64,000 nucleotides of DNA from Thermoplasmatales archaeon E-plasma. Its GTDB lineage: Archaea > Thermoplasmatota > Thermoplasmata > Thermoplasmatales > Thermoplasmataceae. The stretch spans positions 248,001-312,000 of the forward strand of contig KI542675.1 in the NCBI GenBank assembly GCA_000496135.1, in the 5' to 3' direction. The notes beneath the pieces are model-generated. The model did not search any database and was not told where the DNA came from. It saw only the letters and a program-made list of their open reading frames with translations. Position numbers and translations under genes: made by a program. This document shows positions 42,768 to 52,072 of this stretch, piece after piece. How positions within the stretch are numbered: the first letter of the stretch is position 1; every line of letters starts with the position of its first letter.

Positions 42768-45434
42768 TCAAGCATTCATAATTGCTGCCCTAGCAGCAGA
42801 AAGCCTTGCAACAGGAATTCTGAACGGCGAAGCGGAAACATAGTCAAGGCCTATTTTATGGCAAAACTCAACAGTCTCCGGATCTCCACCCTGTTCTCCG
42901 CAGATACCAATTTCAAGTTTAGGCTGCCCTCTCCTGCCTTTTTCAACAGCCATTTTCATTAGCTCTCCAACGCCCTCAAAGTCCACAGTCCTGAAAGGAT
43001 CTCCGGGGAGGATATTATTATCAAGGTATTTGGACATAAACTTTCCCTCTGCATCGTCTCTCGAATATCCAAAAGTCATTTGAGTCAGATCGTTTGTGCC
43101 GAAGGAGAAGAAATCTGCAAACTTTGAAATTTTGTCTGCAGTGACACATGCTCTTGGTATTTCGATCATTGTACCGAATTTGTATGTAATCTTTTCATGA
43201 CCCTCAATTGATTGGACAACCTTTTCCAGTCTTTCTCTGAGTATCTCAAGTTCCCTGCTCTCTCCAACGAGCGGTATCATTATTTCAGGTAATATCTTCT
43301 TTCCTTCATCTGATACATTAATGGCTGCCTTTATTATTGCATTAACCTGCATTTCGTAGATCTCAGGATAGCTGATTCCAAGCCTGCATCCTCTGAAACC
43401 AAGCATTGGGTTGAATTCTTCAAGGGACTTTATTACCTGATATATCTTGTTCTTCTCACTTAACACTGCAACGGCATCGTCAATTTCCTTTGGATCTCTC
43501 ATTGAAGAAAGTCTCATTTTCAGGGAAAAAACTTCATTCATTATCTCTTCCTTATCGGGAAGAAACTCATGCAGTGGGGGGTCGAGAAGCCTTATTATAA
43601 CCGGGAAACCTTCCATAGTTTTAAAAAACTCGGTAAAATCTGATATCTGCATGGGAAGAAGCTTTGAGAGATAAAATTGCCTGTCCTCCCTCGTCTTGGA
43701 CATGATCATAGCTCTCATTATGTCTATTCTCCCGTCACCGAGAAACATCCTTTCTGTCCTTGCAAGCCCTATGCCCTCTCCTCCATTATTTCTTGCAAGT
43801 CTAGCTTCCTCTGGAGTATTTGCATTTGCTCTGATGCCAAGCTTCCTGAATTCATCGGCCCATTTCAGGAGAAGATCAGTATCGTTCCCCACTGATGGCT
43901 TTTCCAGATCCGTAACGCCTATGATGAACTCGCCATTGGTTCCATCAACGGTTATGATATCCCCCTCTCTGAGCACTATACCCTGACAGGTTAAAGTTCC
44001 ATCTCTCACATTAACTGTAATATTTTCTGCCCCAACTACTGCAGGTTTACCCATGGCTCTTGCTACCACTGCGGCGTGAGAGGTCATACCACCCTTCTGG
44101 GTAAGGAATCCTTCAGAAGCTGACATGCCTCTGACATCATCAGCAGTTGTTTCAGGACGAACCAGTATAATCTTTTTTTTCTGTTTGGCCAGTTCAACGG
44201 CTCTGTCAGATGAAAATACAATGGAGCCCACAGCTGCTCCCGGGGATGCCGCCAGACCTGTTCCCAATACTTTTTCCTTACCGGTTTTCTTAACCTGGTA
44301 ATGGAAAAGCGTATCTAGAGTGTTTGGAGTAATTCTAAGTAGCGCCTCCCTTTTATCAATTACTCCTTCCTTAACGAGATCTGTAGCCACTCTCACGGCA
44401 CATCTTGAACTTCTCTTTGCATTTCTTGTCTGGAGTAGATAAAATTTACCCTTCTCTATGGTAAATTCAATATCCTGCATATCCTTATAGTGGAGTTCAA
44501 GTTTTTTTGCTGAAGTTATGAGATCATTATACGCCCTGGGCATGAATTTTTCAAGATCTGAAATTTTCTTGGGAGTTCTAATTCCTGCAACGACATCTTC
44601 GCCCTGTGCATTCTCAAGATATTCTCCAAACATTCCCGGTTCTCCAGTGTTTGGATCCCTTGTAAAAGCAACTCCTGTGGCTGAGTCAGTCCCCATATTT
44701 CCAAAAACCATTGACACAATATTTACTGCAGTACCTAAGCTGTTGTCTATTCCGTTGATTTCCCTGTATGCTTTTGCCCTTTCTGAATTCCATGATAAAA
44801 AAACTGCTTTTATTGACATATTAAGTTGTTCTCTTACATCCTCAGGGAATTTCTTACTGTTCTTTCTATAAACATCATCAAAATCATGTATGAGAATTTC
44901 CATATCAACTTCATCAAGCTCTACATCGAACTTCTTTCCTTTCTTTATTTTCAGAGCTTCTATGGCATCCTCAAATTCTTCATGAGGAATTCCCAAAACT
45001 ACCGTGCCGAACATCTGTTTTAACCTTCTAAAGGAATCGTAGGCAAATCTGCGGTTTCCTGTTTTTGTGCTCAATCCAGCAATGGTTTCACTGTTTAAAC
45101 CCACATTCAGGATTGTATCCATCATTCCCGGCATGCTTATTGGAGCACCGGATCTAACGGATACCAGGAGAGGATTTTTGGTATCTCCAAACGTCTTTCC
45201 TGTTTCTTTTTCCAACCTTGCAAGAGCTTCTTCATATTGCTTAACCATGCCCTCTGGAAACTTCTGATTTTTCTGAAATGAAATGCATGCTTCAGTGGTA
45301 ATTGTGAAACCAGGAGGTACCTGAAGACCGATCTTTCTCATTTCAGCCAGACCGGCGCCTTTTCCTCCAAGAAGATTAACCATTTCCTTGCTTCCTTCTG
45401 AAAAATCATAAACGTACTTTTTTTGAGCAGTCAC
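42768..45434 (-). CDS. ppdK: Pyruvate, phosphate dikinase
   Basis: An 888-aa enzyme that interconverts pyruvate, ATP and phosphate with PEP, AMP and pyrophosphate. The ATP-grasp N-terminal domain begins KYVYDFSEGSKE; the swivelling phosphohistidine domain has GGMTSHAAVVARAMGKP with H453; the C-terminal TIM-barrel has the conserved GICGEQGGDP cysteine loop near residue 840. Length is normal. The pyrophosphate it makes can be removed by the pyrophosphatase at 2359. It likely serves glycolysis and gluconeogenesis. The start is GTG, with AAATTTAATT about 26 nt before it. Confidence 0.96.
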   Translation of the reverse strand: MTAQKKYVYDFSEGSKEMVNLLGGKGAGLAEMRKIGLQVPPGFTITTEACISFQKNQKFPEGMVKQYEEALARLEKETGKTFGDTKNPLLVSVRSGAPISMPGMMDTILNVGLNSETIAGLSTKTGNRRFAYDSFRRLKQMFGTVVLGIPHEEFEDAIEALKIKKGKKFDVELDEVDMEILIHDFDDVYRKNSKKFPEDVREQLNMSIKAVFLSWNSERAKAYREINGIDNSLGTAVNIVSMVFGNMGTDSATGVAFTRDPNTGEPGMFGEYLENAQGEDVVAGIRTPKKISDLEKFMPRAYNDLITSAKKLELHYKDMQDIEFTIEKGKFYLLQTRNAKRSSRCAVRVATDLVKEGVIDKREALLRITPNTLDTLFHYQVKKTGKEKVLGTGLAASPGAAVGSIVFSSDRAVELAKQKKKIILVRPETTADDVRGMSASEGFLTQKGGMTSHAAVVARAMGKPAVVGAENITVNVRDGTLTCQGIVLREGDIITVDGTNGEFIIGVTDLEKPSVGNDTDLLLKWADEFRKLGIRANANTPEEARLARNNGGEGIGLARTERMFLGDGRIDIMRAMIMSKTREDRQFYLSKLLPMQISDFTEFFKTMEGFPVIIRLLDPPLHEFLPDKEEIMNEVFSLKMRLSSMRDPKEIDDAVAVLSEKNKIYQVIKSLEEFNPMLGFRGCRLGISYPEIYEMQVNAIIKAAINVSDEGKKILPEIMIPLVGESRELEILRERLEKVVQSIEGHEKITYKFGTMIEIPRACVTADKISKFADFFSFGTNDLTQMTFGYSRDDAEGKFMSKYLDNNILPGDPFRTVDFEGVGELMKMAVEKGRRGQPKLEIGICGEQGGDPETVEFCHKIGLDYVSASPFRIPVARLSAARAAIMNA

Positions 45435-45576
45435 ATGAAATTCATAGCGATCAGTAATTAAATTTTTACTATTTCTTCTCTTAAATCGGAGCAGTATAAT
45501 ATGAATGTATTACGAGAAACGTATTTACATATTTTTCAGGCAAACATTTTGATTTATTGTTGCATAAGGCTTTAAT

Positions 45577-46293
45577 ATGAAAAGGGACATCGTAGAAACA
45601 AGGCATGGAGAAATATCATTTTTAGATAGAGAGGGGCAGATTCCCGTAGTGCTTCTTCATGGTCTGGGAGGAATGGGTAACGTCTTTTTCAAACTTTCAG
45701 GATGCATTCCGAAAAAATACAGGCTCATATTCCCGGATCTTCTGGGTCATGGGCATTCAAAATCCAGTTCAAGGGATATTACCGTTCAAATGCAGAGGGA
45801 GTCAATGGAAGATTTTATCAGAAATCTCAATTTGAAGAATCCTGTAATAGGTGGACATTCATATGGCGGTTGGGTGTCACTAAACTATGCAACCGCACAT
45901 GAAGATATTTCAGGCTTGATATTAATTGGGAGCGCTGGAACCAATCCCACTCTTGCAACAGCAGGAGAAACAGAAATTGAAAAATTTTTGGATCAGGTTG
46001 TTGCTGTGAACAGAAACAATGACAGAGCTACAATGAGAAATATTATACTGAATAACAATAAAGAAGAGGTTAAAATCGGAGATAATCTCTTAAAGAAAAT
46101 TAATATACCAACCCTTATTCTATGGGGTTCTGATGACCCAAGAATACCCGTAGATTATGGTGTTAAATTATCAAAGGAAATCAAAAATTCAAAATTGGAA
46201 ATTATTCCTGGTGGAGGACACAATATTCACTACAGTCACTATGAAGAGGTCTGTAAGAGTATTAGCGATTTTTTGGAATCGATATCTCAGTGA
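45577..46293 (+). CDS. Alpha/beta-fold hydrolase
   Basis: A 238-aa serine hydrolase. The nucleophile S95 lies in GGHSYGGW, the acid is D186 or D187 in WGSDDPRIP, and the base is H215 in PGGGHNIHYS. The oxyanion HG motif is LLHGLGGMG (residues 27-35). Substrates of this family are esters, lactones, amides or C-C bonds and cannot be picked out here. It stands alone. No signal peptide, so it is cytosolic. Confidence 0.9.
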   Translation: MKRDIVETRHGEISFLDREGQIPVVLLHGLGGMGNVFFKLSGCIPKKYRLIFPDLLGHGHSKSSSRDITVQMQRESMEDFIRNLNLKNPVIGGHSYGGWVSLNYATAHEDISGLILIGSAGTNPTLATAGETEIEKFLDQVVAVNRNNDRATMRNIILNNNKEEVKIGDNLLKKINIPTLILWGSDDPRIPVDYGVKLSKEIKNSKLEIIPGGGHNIHYSHYEEVCKSISDFLESISQ

Positions 46294-46644
46294 TAATAAA
46301 ACGCTATGAATTTCCTGTGCTTTGAAAGTCTCGTTCTGGAAATTGTTACATTCGCATGTGTCTCTAATAGATAAGCGAAGGAAATCATCTCTCCAATCCG
46401 GGGAAACATAATCGATTGACTCGTTATTATTTTTTAAAGCTAATGAACGCAATCTCAAACTGAATGTTGCTTCCAAGAGTGCCTTAATAGATGCAAACCA
46501 TATGTGAGGTGAAGAATTTGAAGATCTTTTAAAGAAGGAAATCTAAGTGCCTGCATATCATGGATGAAGACAATTAACTGAACCTGTTCCCGTGATATCT
46601 GAGAAAAGATCACGAAATTATGATTGGTAATTCAAAGGGCAATC
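46294..46644. other. Intergenic region, no supported gene
   Basis: About 350 bp. A minus-strand frame runs from about 46520 into the hydrolase gene and encodes a Leu/Asn/Arg-rich product starting from TTG at 46476, but it overlaps the hydrolase and has no recognised match, so it is not listed as a gene. No tRNA, repeat or terminator was seen. Confidence 0.35.
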
Positions 46645-47412
46645 TTATTTTTTCATAAAAAGATCATAAGAACCAGGGTCATCTTCCAGCCTTTTTTTTC
46701 TCATTTCTCTGGTTGATTCCCATTGAAATTTTACAAAGAGATTTGAGGTTTGAGTTGCTGTTGTTATACTTAGTTTAGCACCAAACTTATAAGGAAATGG
46801 GAAGGAAGAAATTGATTCTCCCATGAAAAAGTCAGATGATGAATTCACGGATACAACTCCAACTCTGTTTTCTAATGATCTTGTTTTAACATAGAGATGC
46901 CACATATCATGAAAATTTTCTGCTATGAGAGCTGGATTTATTATGAGGTCGCATCCCCTGAGTGCCAGTATTCTTGAATAGTAAGGGAAATCAATGTCAT
47001 AGCAGATGGCTATTCCAATCTTAATATCATTATACTGGAAGACATTAATCTCCTTTCCACCGCTCACTTTTAATTTTTCATTGAGAAAGGGTGATATTTT
47101 TTCCTGCCACCCCATAATTTTTCCATTGAGGATAAACGGCGAACTGTTTGTAACTTTACCTTCACTCTCAATAAGGAAAGAGCCTGGAACCATGCATAAG
47201 TTATTGTCTCTGGATATCTGGAGCAACCTTTCCAGAATAAATGAAAAGTTTTCATCATCTTTATTTATGACGTCAGAAATCCACCGCTCTGGAAATGCCA
47301 TAACGACATCATGGAGTCCCTCGAACTCCTTCAAAGTATTCTCGAGAAGATTCAAAGAGTCTTTTTGCTGCACAACCGGAAGCTGTATTCCCAATATCGA
47401 AATGTTTTTCAT
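46645..47412 (-). CDS. Nitrilase/carbon-nitrogen hydrolase family protein
   Basis: A 255-aa CN-hydrolase. The Glu-Lys-Cys triad is present: E42 in AFPERWIS, K105 in GWQEKISPF and C137 in GIAICYDIDFP. The family hydrolyses amides or nitriles, and includes omega-amidases and pantetheinase-like enzymes. It overlaps the coaBC stop by 4 bp and is the last gene of a thioesterase-coaBC-nitrilase unit, so a role in pantetheine or CoA turnover is a natural guess (inference). The active-site residues are intact. No signal peptide. Confidence 0.87.
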   Translation of the reverse strand: MKNISILGIQLPVVQQKDSLNLLENTLKEFEGLHDVVMAFPERWISDVINKDDENFSFILERLLQISRDNNLCMVPGSFLIESEGKVTNSSPFILNGKIMGWQEKISPFLNEKLKVSGGKEINVFQYNDIKIGIAICYDIDFPYYSRILALRGCDLIINPALIAENFHDMWHLYVKTRSLENRVGVVSVNSSSDFFMGESISSFPFPYKFGAKLSITTATQTSNLFVKFQWESTREMRKKRLEDDPGSYDLFMKK

Positions 47413-48584
47413 CGTTCAATTTCCTCTTGAATTATTCTTATCAATTTTTCGGCCATGGAACTTTTTGTCATCAAATCTTCCCCCTGATCCCGTCCTTTTA
47501 CAATATATCTATATGTTCCAGATTGAGACCCAATTACATTATCTTCAATGTAATTGACAACAGCAATTTCGTCATTTTCTGCAGTTATATCCTTATCTCT
47601 ATGGGTGAGTTTGAAACTGACTACTGGAATCCTGAACTGCTCTTTCACGATGGCTTTTAATTTTTTTGCGGGTTTAAGCGCAAGGGAAAGACTCCTGGAA
47701 CTGTCAATCTTCTTCGTTGAAGCATCATACTCATAGTCCGATAAAGCGGCTGAAACTATAACACAGTCATAGTGGTTATTCTTTAATTCATCAATGGTTT
47801 TATTATAGAAATCTCTGTTAAGAAAGCATGATAACAGATTTATATAATTCGGAAAGTGTTCCGACGCATTACCTATGACAGTTATTTTGTTAAAACCAGA
47901 TCTGAACGCCCATCGGGAAATCCAAATTCCTGTAATTCCTGAACTTCTATTTGTGATTGATCTTACAGGATCTATGGGCAATTCACTCCTTCCACTTATG
48001 ATAAGTATGTTTTTTCCACTCTTTTTTGCCCCTGATCTTATTATCGTATCTATTATTTCTTCGGACCCCTGTATTTTTGCCTTTCCATCTTCAATAATTG
48101 GATAAACTATGGTAACTCCTGCATGCCTGAGTTTTTCTATGTTTTGACTTATGATACTGTTTGTGTACATATCAAGATGCATTGCAGGCACGATTACTAT
48201 TCTGATGCCGTGACCCAGGGCGTAAGCAAACATTGTATCAATGATTCCGTCCGCAACACCCGATGCAAATTTCCCTATCTGATCATATGTAGCAGGGCAT
48301 ATAAGAAGGACTTTCCTTCCAGGTTCATTCTCAAAAATTTTAATGTGTTCCATATTTCCAGAGAGGCTGTCGAGAACATCATTTTCTGCTGCCCATTGAA
48401 TTGTGGTTTTAGTGATAAGCGTTTGGGAATTCTGGCTCATCACCGGTAAAACAGAAGCTCCAGCATCTCTAAGGTCCCTAATAATGTCCGGAACGCGATA
48501 TATTGAAATGCTTGCTCCCATTGCAAAGACAACAGTTTCTCCAAGCAATGGTTTCTCTCCACTGGAGATCTCACTTTCGCTCAT
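47409..48584 (-). CDS. coaBC: Phosphopantothenoylcysteine decarboxylase/synthetase (CoaBC)
   Basis: A 391-aa bifunctional enzyme of CoA synthesis. CoaC is N-terminal: FMN-binding fold, H80 in MEHI, PATYDQIGKFASG near 97-109 and PAMHLDMYTN near 132-141. CoaB is C-terminal: ISGRSELPIDPVRSITNRSSG at about 195-215. The lid Cys loop of bacterial CoaC is replaced by EDGKAK, as I recall in archaeal forms. ATG 48584 is chosen because AGGTGA lies just upstream and a longer reading would overlap the thioesterase; a start at 48719 is less likely. It is the middle gene of a three-gene operon. Confidence 0.92.
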   Translation of the reverse strand: MSESEISSGEKPLLGETVVFAMGASISIYRVPDIIRDLRDAGASVLPVMSQNSQTLITKTTIQWAAENDVLDSLSGNMEHIKIFENEPGRKVLLICPATYDQIGKFASGVADGIIDTMFAYALGHGIRIVIVPAMHLDMYTNSIISQNIEKLRHAGVTIVYPIIEDGKAKIQGSEEIIDTIIRSGAKKSGKNILIISGRSELPIDPVRSITNRSSGITGIWISRWAFRSGFNKITVIGNASEHFPNYINLLSCFLNRDFYNKTIDELKNNHYDCVIVSAALSDYEYDASTKKIDSSRSLSLALKPAKKLKAIVKEQFRIPVVSFKLTHRDKDITAENDEIAVVNYIEDNVIGSQSGTYRYIVKGRDQGEDLMTKSSMAEKLIRIIQEEIER

Positions 48585-48588
48585 GCTT

Positions 48589-49002
48589 TCACCTGAACAC
48601 TGACCATATGCCGCTTCCCTTTGAGCACAATTCCCCCTTCCCATCAAATAGTTCCATAGTGGCAAAAGCAGTTCTTGTTCCCATTCTTTCAACCCTTGAT
48701 GATATTTCAATGGGTCCATTGTTTACCTGTCTCATAAACAGAATATTCAGTTCAATGGTTACACTGTTAATTATATCCGCCGCGGTAAAAATAGCAATAC
48801 CACCACAGAGGTCAAAAAGGCTGGAAATAGCCCCCCCATGCATTATACCTCCAGGTCTCATGATCTTCTCATTGAATTCAACAAGAATAGAAGCTTTCCC
48901 CGCTTCAGCTGATTTTAGAGAAAGATCCAGGTGAGCAAGAAAACCGTCAAGCTGAAGGATTCTCTGAAAAAATTCTTCATTATCCATGTAGTGGGAATTC
49001 AT
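48589..49002 (-). CDS. PaaI-type hotdog thioesterase
   Basis: A 137-aa hotdog-fold protein. The conserved HGGAISSLFDLCGG region (residues about 54-67) is the catalytic helix of PaaI-family acyl-CoA thioesterases, with H54 and D63 as likely active-site residues. Such enzymes release free CoA from aryl- or acyl-CoA. It lies 4 bp upstream of coaBC, so it likely starts the operon. CATATAAAAGG at 49016-49026 is a plausible TATA box about 19 nt upstream, slightly close. Confidence 0.88.
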   Translation of the reverse strand: MNSHYMDNEEFFQRILQLDGFLAHLDLSLKSAEAGKASILVEFNEKIMRPGGIMHGGAISSLFDLCGGIAIFTAADIINSVTIELNILFMRQVNNGPIEISSRVERMGTRTAFATMELFDGKGELCSKGSGIWSVFR

Positions 49003-49106
49003 ACTGCATAAAATACCTTTTATATGAAATAAAGAGTGATAAAATTATGAGAGAAAAAAATCGCTAAAAAACTATGATTATTTTAATTGTAAAACTATCA
49101 TGGACT

Positions 49107-49631
49107 ATGATCAAAATCGGAAACAATGTTGTGTTAGCTCCGACTGCAGTCTTACTTGGAGATGTTGAGCTTGAAGATGGAGTATCAGTATTTGACAATG
49201 CAGTTCTAAGGGGAGATTTGAACAGTATCAGGATCGGAGAGAACAGTAATATCCAGGATAATGTTACAATACATACAGAAAGGGAAAATTCAGTAATTGT
49301 GGGGAGAAATGTTTCCATTGGACATAATGCGGTTGTTCATGGGGCAATGGTGGATGATAATGTAATTATTGGAATGGGCTCTGTAATCCTCAATGGATCA
49401 CACATTGCCTCGGGGTGCATTGTTGGAGCAGGAGCTGTGGTAAAGGAAAATTTTACCTGCCCCATTAATTCCATCATTGCCGGTATACCTGCAACTGTAA
49501 AGAGAATAGGGGAAGATATTGCGTTAATGGCGGAAAGCAACGGGAAAGGATATCAGATACTGAGAGACAGATATATTAAAGGGGAATACGAGAGAAAAAC
49601 TGGTAAAGATTTAATGAACGATAAAAAATGA
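49107..49631 (+). CDS. Gamma-carbonic-anhydrase-like hexapeptide protein
   Basis: A 174-aa left-handed beta-helix protein with hexapeptide repeats. Three histidines are placed as in gamma-class carbonic anhydrases: H56 (NVTIHTE), H73 (IGHNAVV) and H78 (VVHGA), the last two five apart. The family includes YrdA/PaaY-like proteins that bind zinc or iron. The start at 49107 (MIKIGNN) fits the family; an in-frame ATG at 49074 would add 11 residues of hydrophobic sequence and is less likely. Function as carbonic anhydrase is possible but many relatives have lost or changed activity. Confidence 0.85.
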   Translation: MIKIGNNVVLAPTAVLLGDVELEDGVSVFDNAVLRGDLNSIRIGENSNIQDNVTIHTERENSVIVGRNVSIGHNAVVHGAMVDDNVIIGMGSVILNGSHIASGCIVGAGAVVKENFTCPINSIIAGIPATVKRIGEDIALMAESNGKGYQILRDRYIKGEYERKTGKDLMNDKK

Positions 49632-49652
49632 AGCATTGGTTAAAATTAAAAT

Positions 49653-51104
49653 TTATCCGATTGGATTTGGTTTGAATCTTTCTTTTACCTCTTCTATTTC
49701 ATGAACCACAGTTGACTTGAACTTAGGGAATTCTTCCGGGGTTTTAGGGTATTTCTCATAAATGTCGTTCAGTTCCTTCATTTTCTTTACTGTATATATC
49801 AAATTGGAGAATGCTGTGATGTTCCTTGCACCTTTCAGGATCATTTTGAACTTCTGGGCCATGGATAATTCCGGGATCAAACCAACAGTCAGGTCAGATG
49901 CCTCTTCATTTGTCAGGAATGATTTCATTCCATAGTTAAGTATGGAATTGTTCAATGACTGTAAATATATTCTGAATGCCTCCATTCCAGCCATTTTCTT
50001 TCCGTAGAGCTCATTGTATTCAAGATTATAGCTCCATAAATTTTTCATGGATACATCTCCTTCCTGTACTGCCCTTGCAGAATGTTTTCCACAGATTATG
50101 CCTGAGATAAGAGCCGGTCCGATTCCGCCTGCACTGATTGGATTCGGCATAACCATACTGTCACCGGCACCCATATATCCATTAAATACCAGACTCTCCA
50201 TCTGTCTTCTTACAGGCACAGACCACGATCCCTTTCCATTACCGTCTTTATCATATAGTTTCAGATCTTTAAAAACAGGTAGCATTTTGACATAATTGTC
50301 AATGAGAGATTGAAGGTTATCTGACTTTCCAAGTGCCTTATTTCTAATGTCAAGGCTCCTTTTCTGCACTCCCAATCCAATGTTGACTCTGTTTCCGGAT
50401 CTGGGAAAAACCCATCCATAGCCTCCTGGCGCAATTTCATTATTAAGATGTATTAGGGCATATTTTCTGTCATAATATCTTTCATCCTCGTGATCAAGAG
50501 ATTCAAATTCAAAAATATATCTCCCTGTGCTTTCAATATCATCTATATCAATGGTTCTATCCACATAAGGATTTTCTGGAAGCTTTCTTCTTATTACTGT
50601 TGAAACTCCAAGACAGTCTATAACTATCTTTGATTTAAATATCTTTTTCTCGCCACCTTTTGATCTGCCGGAAATTCCGGTGATTACATTGTTTTCTGCA
50701 AGTGGGCCATCCACTTCAAATTCAGGAATGTATTCAACTCCACTCTTCTTTGCTATCTGAAGCAGTTTTCTCTCAAATTCCGGTCTATCGAGAGAATACC
50801 CAACACCATCAAAAGGATATTTTGAAGAAAGATCGGGCGATAGAGCCAGCACTCCAGCAACCTGCTGATCAAGTTCCGGGTGTGAAAATGTCACGCCGGT
50901 ATTCTTCTGGAGAAAGTCAATATGACTTCCGGCTACGGCATCACCGCACGTCCATCCCCATACAGTTTTCTTTCCCACGGATTCTTCTTTGTTTCTATCC
51001 ACGAGCAAAACTGATGCCCCTCCTCTGGCCGCCATGGCCGCGGCCAAACTACCCGACATCCCTGCTCCTGCGACAATTACATCATAATCATTAGAGCTTG
51101 TCAT
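49653..51104 (-). CDS. Geranylgeranyl reductase family protein
   Basis: A 483-aa FAD-dependent reductase. The N-terminal Rossmann motif IVAGAGMSGSLAAA is followed by a dinucleotide-binding end LLVDRNK, and later parts carry GYGWVFPRSGNRVNIGLG and GDSMVMPNPISAGGIGPAL, hallmarks of geranylgeranyl reductases that hydrogenate archaeal lipid chains. It is the enzyme expected to saturate digeranylgeranylglycerophospholipids. ATG 51104 is favoured by GATTATAC about 25 nt upstream; a TTG at 51113 is possible. It pairs in function with the GGPP synthase at 60325. Confidence 0.9.
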   Translation of the reverse strand: MTSSNDYDVIVAGAGMSGSLAAAMAARGGASVLLVDRNKEESVGKKTVWGWTCGDAVAGSHIDFLQKNTGVTFSHPELDQQVAGVLALSPDLSSKYPFDGVGYSLDRPEFERKLLQIAKKSGVEYIPEFEVDGPLAENNVITGISGRSKGGEKKIFKSKIVIDCLGVSTVIRRKLPENPYVDRTIDIDDIESTGRYIFEFESLDHEDERYYDRKYALIHLNNEIAPGGYGWVFPRSGNRVNIGLGVQKRSLDIRNKALGKSDNLQSLIDNYVKMLPVFKDLKLYDKDGNGKGSWSVPVRRQMESLVFNGYMGAGDSMVMPNPISAGGIGPALISGIICGKHSARAVQEGDVSMKNLWSYNLEYNELYGKKMAGMEAFRIYLQSLNNSILNYGMKSFLTNEEASDLTVGLIPELSMAQKFKMILKGARNITAFSNLIYTVKKMKELNDIYEKYPKTPEEFPKFKSTVVHEIEEVKERFKPNPIG

Positions 51105-51220
51105 ATGTACCAATTTCCAAAGTGTATAATCTATTTAGTTTAAATGTTTTTAGTTCGTTTAAGAACAAAATACCCATTGAATAGCAATATTATGATAAGC
51201 GGAAATGCATAACCCTTAAT

Positions 51221-52072
51221 ATGGAACTGTCAGTAAAAGATATAATGACCGAAAACCCAATCATTTTCAAAGTTCCAGGAACATTGTCTGAGGCGGTCGA
51301 TGCTCTTGTAAGGAACAATATAACCGGTATGCCTGTTGCGGATTCAAATGGGATTTTCGCCGGTGTTATAACACGCAGGGACATATTCAACAATCCAAAC
51401 GAAATTCAGGCTGCAATGGTAATGAGGAAGGCAAAAACTGTCAACCCCGAAGATTCAATTGAGTTCGCAGCCAGAGAGATGATACGGCAGAGAAGAAGAC
51501 ATATTACTGTTACTGACGATTCAAACAAAGTATGTGGAATACTAACACCTCAGAACTTTCTTGGAATTATATCGGAACGGTTTCCAAATGTTGGTATTAA
51601 ACATTTAAGCCTGGGAATTACGTTCCCGATGTGGGAAAAAACACCGCTTTCAGTTGCGTATTATACCATGAGGTACAGCGGTACATTTGCAAACCCCATA
51701 ATTGATATGGAGGGAACATTCAAAGGGCTAATCACAGACAGAGACTTATTCGATAAAATTGATATCATTTCAAATATTAACAGAACCAATCCGGGAAGCG
51801 ATCTTGATGAAGATCCCTGGACATGGGGAGGGATCAGGAATATGGGCTCATACTTCATAGAGAGAAACCAGATAAAACTGCCACAGGAAACCGTAGAGAG
51901 TATATTAATAAGGGACCCGGTTGTTGCATATTCCAACGAGAAGATTGGATCAATCGCAGGTAAGATGAGTGCGGGTAATTTTAATCACTTACCTGTTCTC
52001 GATGGTCCTGGAAGATTATCAGGAATGCTTTATGACCTTGATTTGATGGGGGTATTCGATGTCAAACTTTGA
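51221..52072 (+). CDS. Four-CBS-domain protein
   Basis: A 283-aa protein made of four CBS motifs in two pairs: KDIMTENPIIFKVPGTLSEA (about 6-25), the second from about 75 (KTVNPEDSIEFA), the third near 145-185 (ending FKGLITDRDLFD) and the last near 225-280. CBS pairs bind adenine nucleotides and sense energy state. It has no other domain. The gene overlaps glyS by 14 bp, so they are translationally linked. The TATA region is weak. It could regulate GlyRS or another protein. Confidence 0.92.
   Translation: MELSVKDIMTENPIIFKVPGTLSEAVDALVRNNITGMPVADSNGIFAGVITRRDIFNNPNEIQAAMVMRKAKTVNPEDSIEFAAREMIRQRRRHITVTDDSNKVCGILTPQNFLGIISERFPNVGIKHLSLGITFPMWEKTPLSVAYYTMRYSGTFANPIIDMEGTFKGLITDRDLFDKIDIISNINRTNPGSDLDEDPWTWGGIRNMGSYFIERNQIKLPQETVESILIRDPVVAYSNEKIGSIAGKMSAGNFNHLPVLDGPGRLSGMLYDLDLMGVFDVKL

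Noticed and set aside
46189-46476. 96-codon minus-strand frame overlapping the alpha/beta hydrolase end
   Set aside because: Overlaps a real gene, starts at TTG after a nearby stop, and shows no motif.
46559-46608. Possible C/D box sRNA (GATGAAG ... CTGA ... TGATAT ... CTGA)
   Set aside because: Box sequences and spacing do not fit archaeal C/D sRNAs.
48585-48719. Longer N-terminus for CoaBC starting at 48719
   Set aside because: It would overlap the thioesterase gene by 130 bp; the ATG at 48584 has a good ribosome site.
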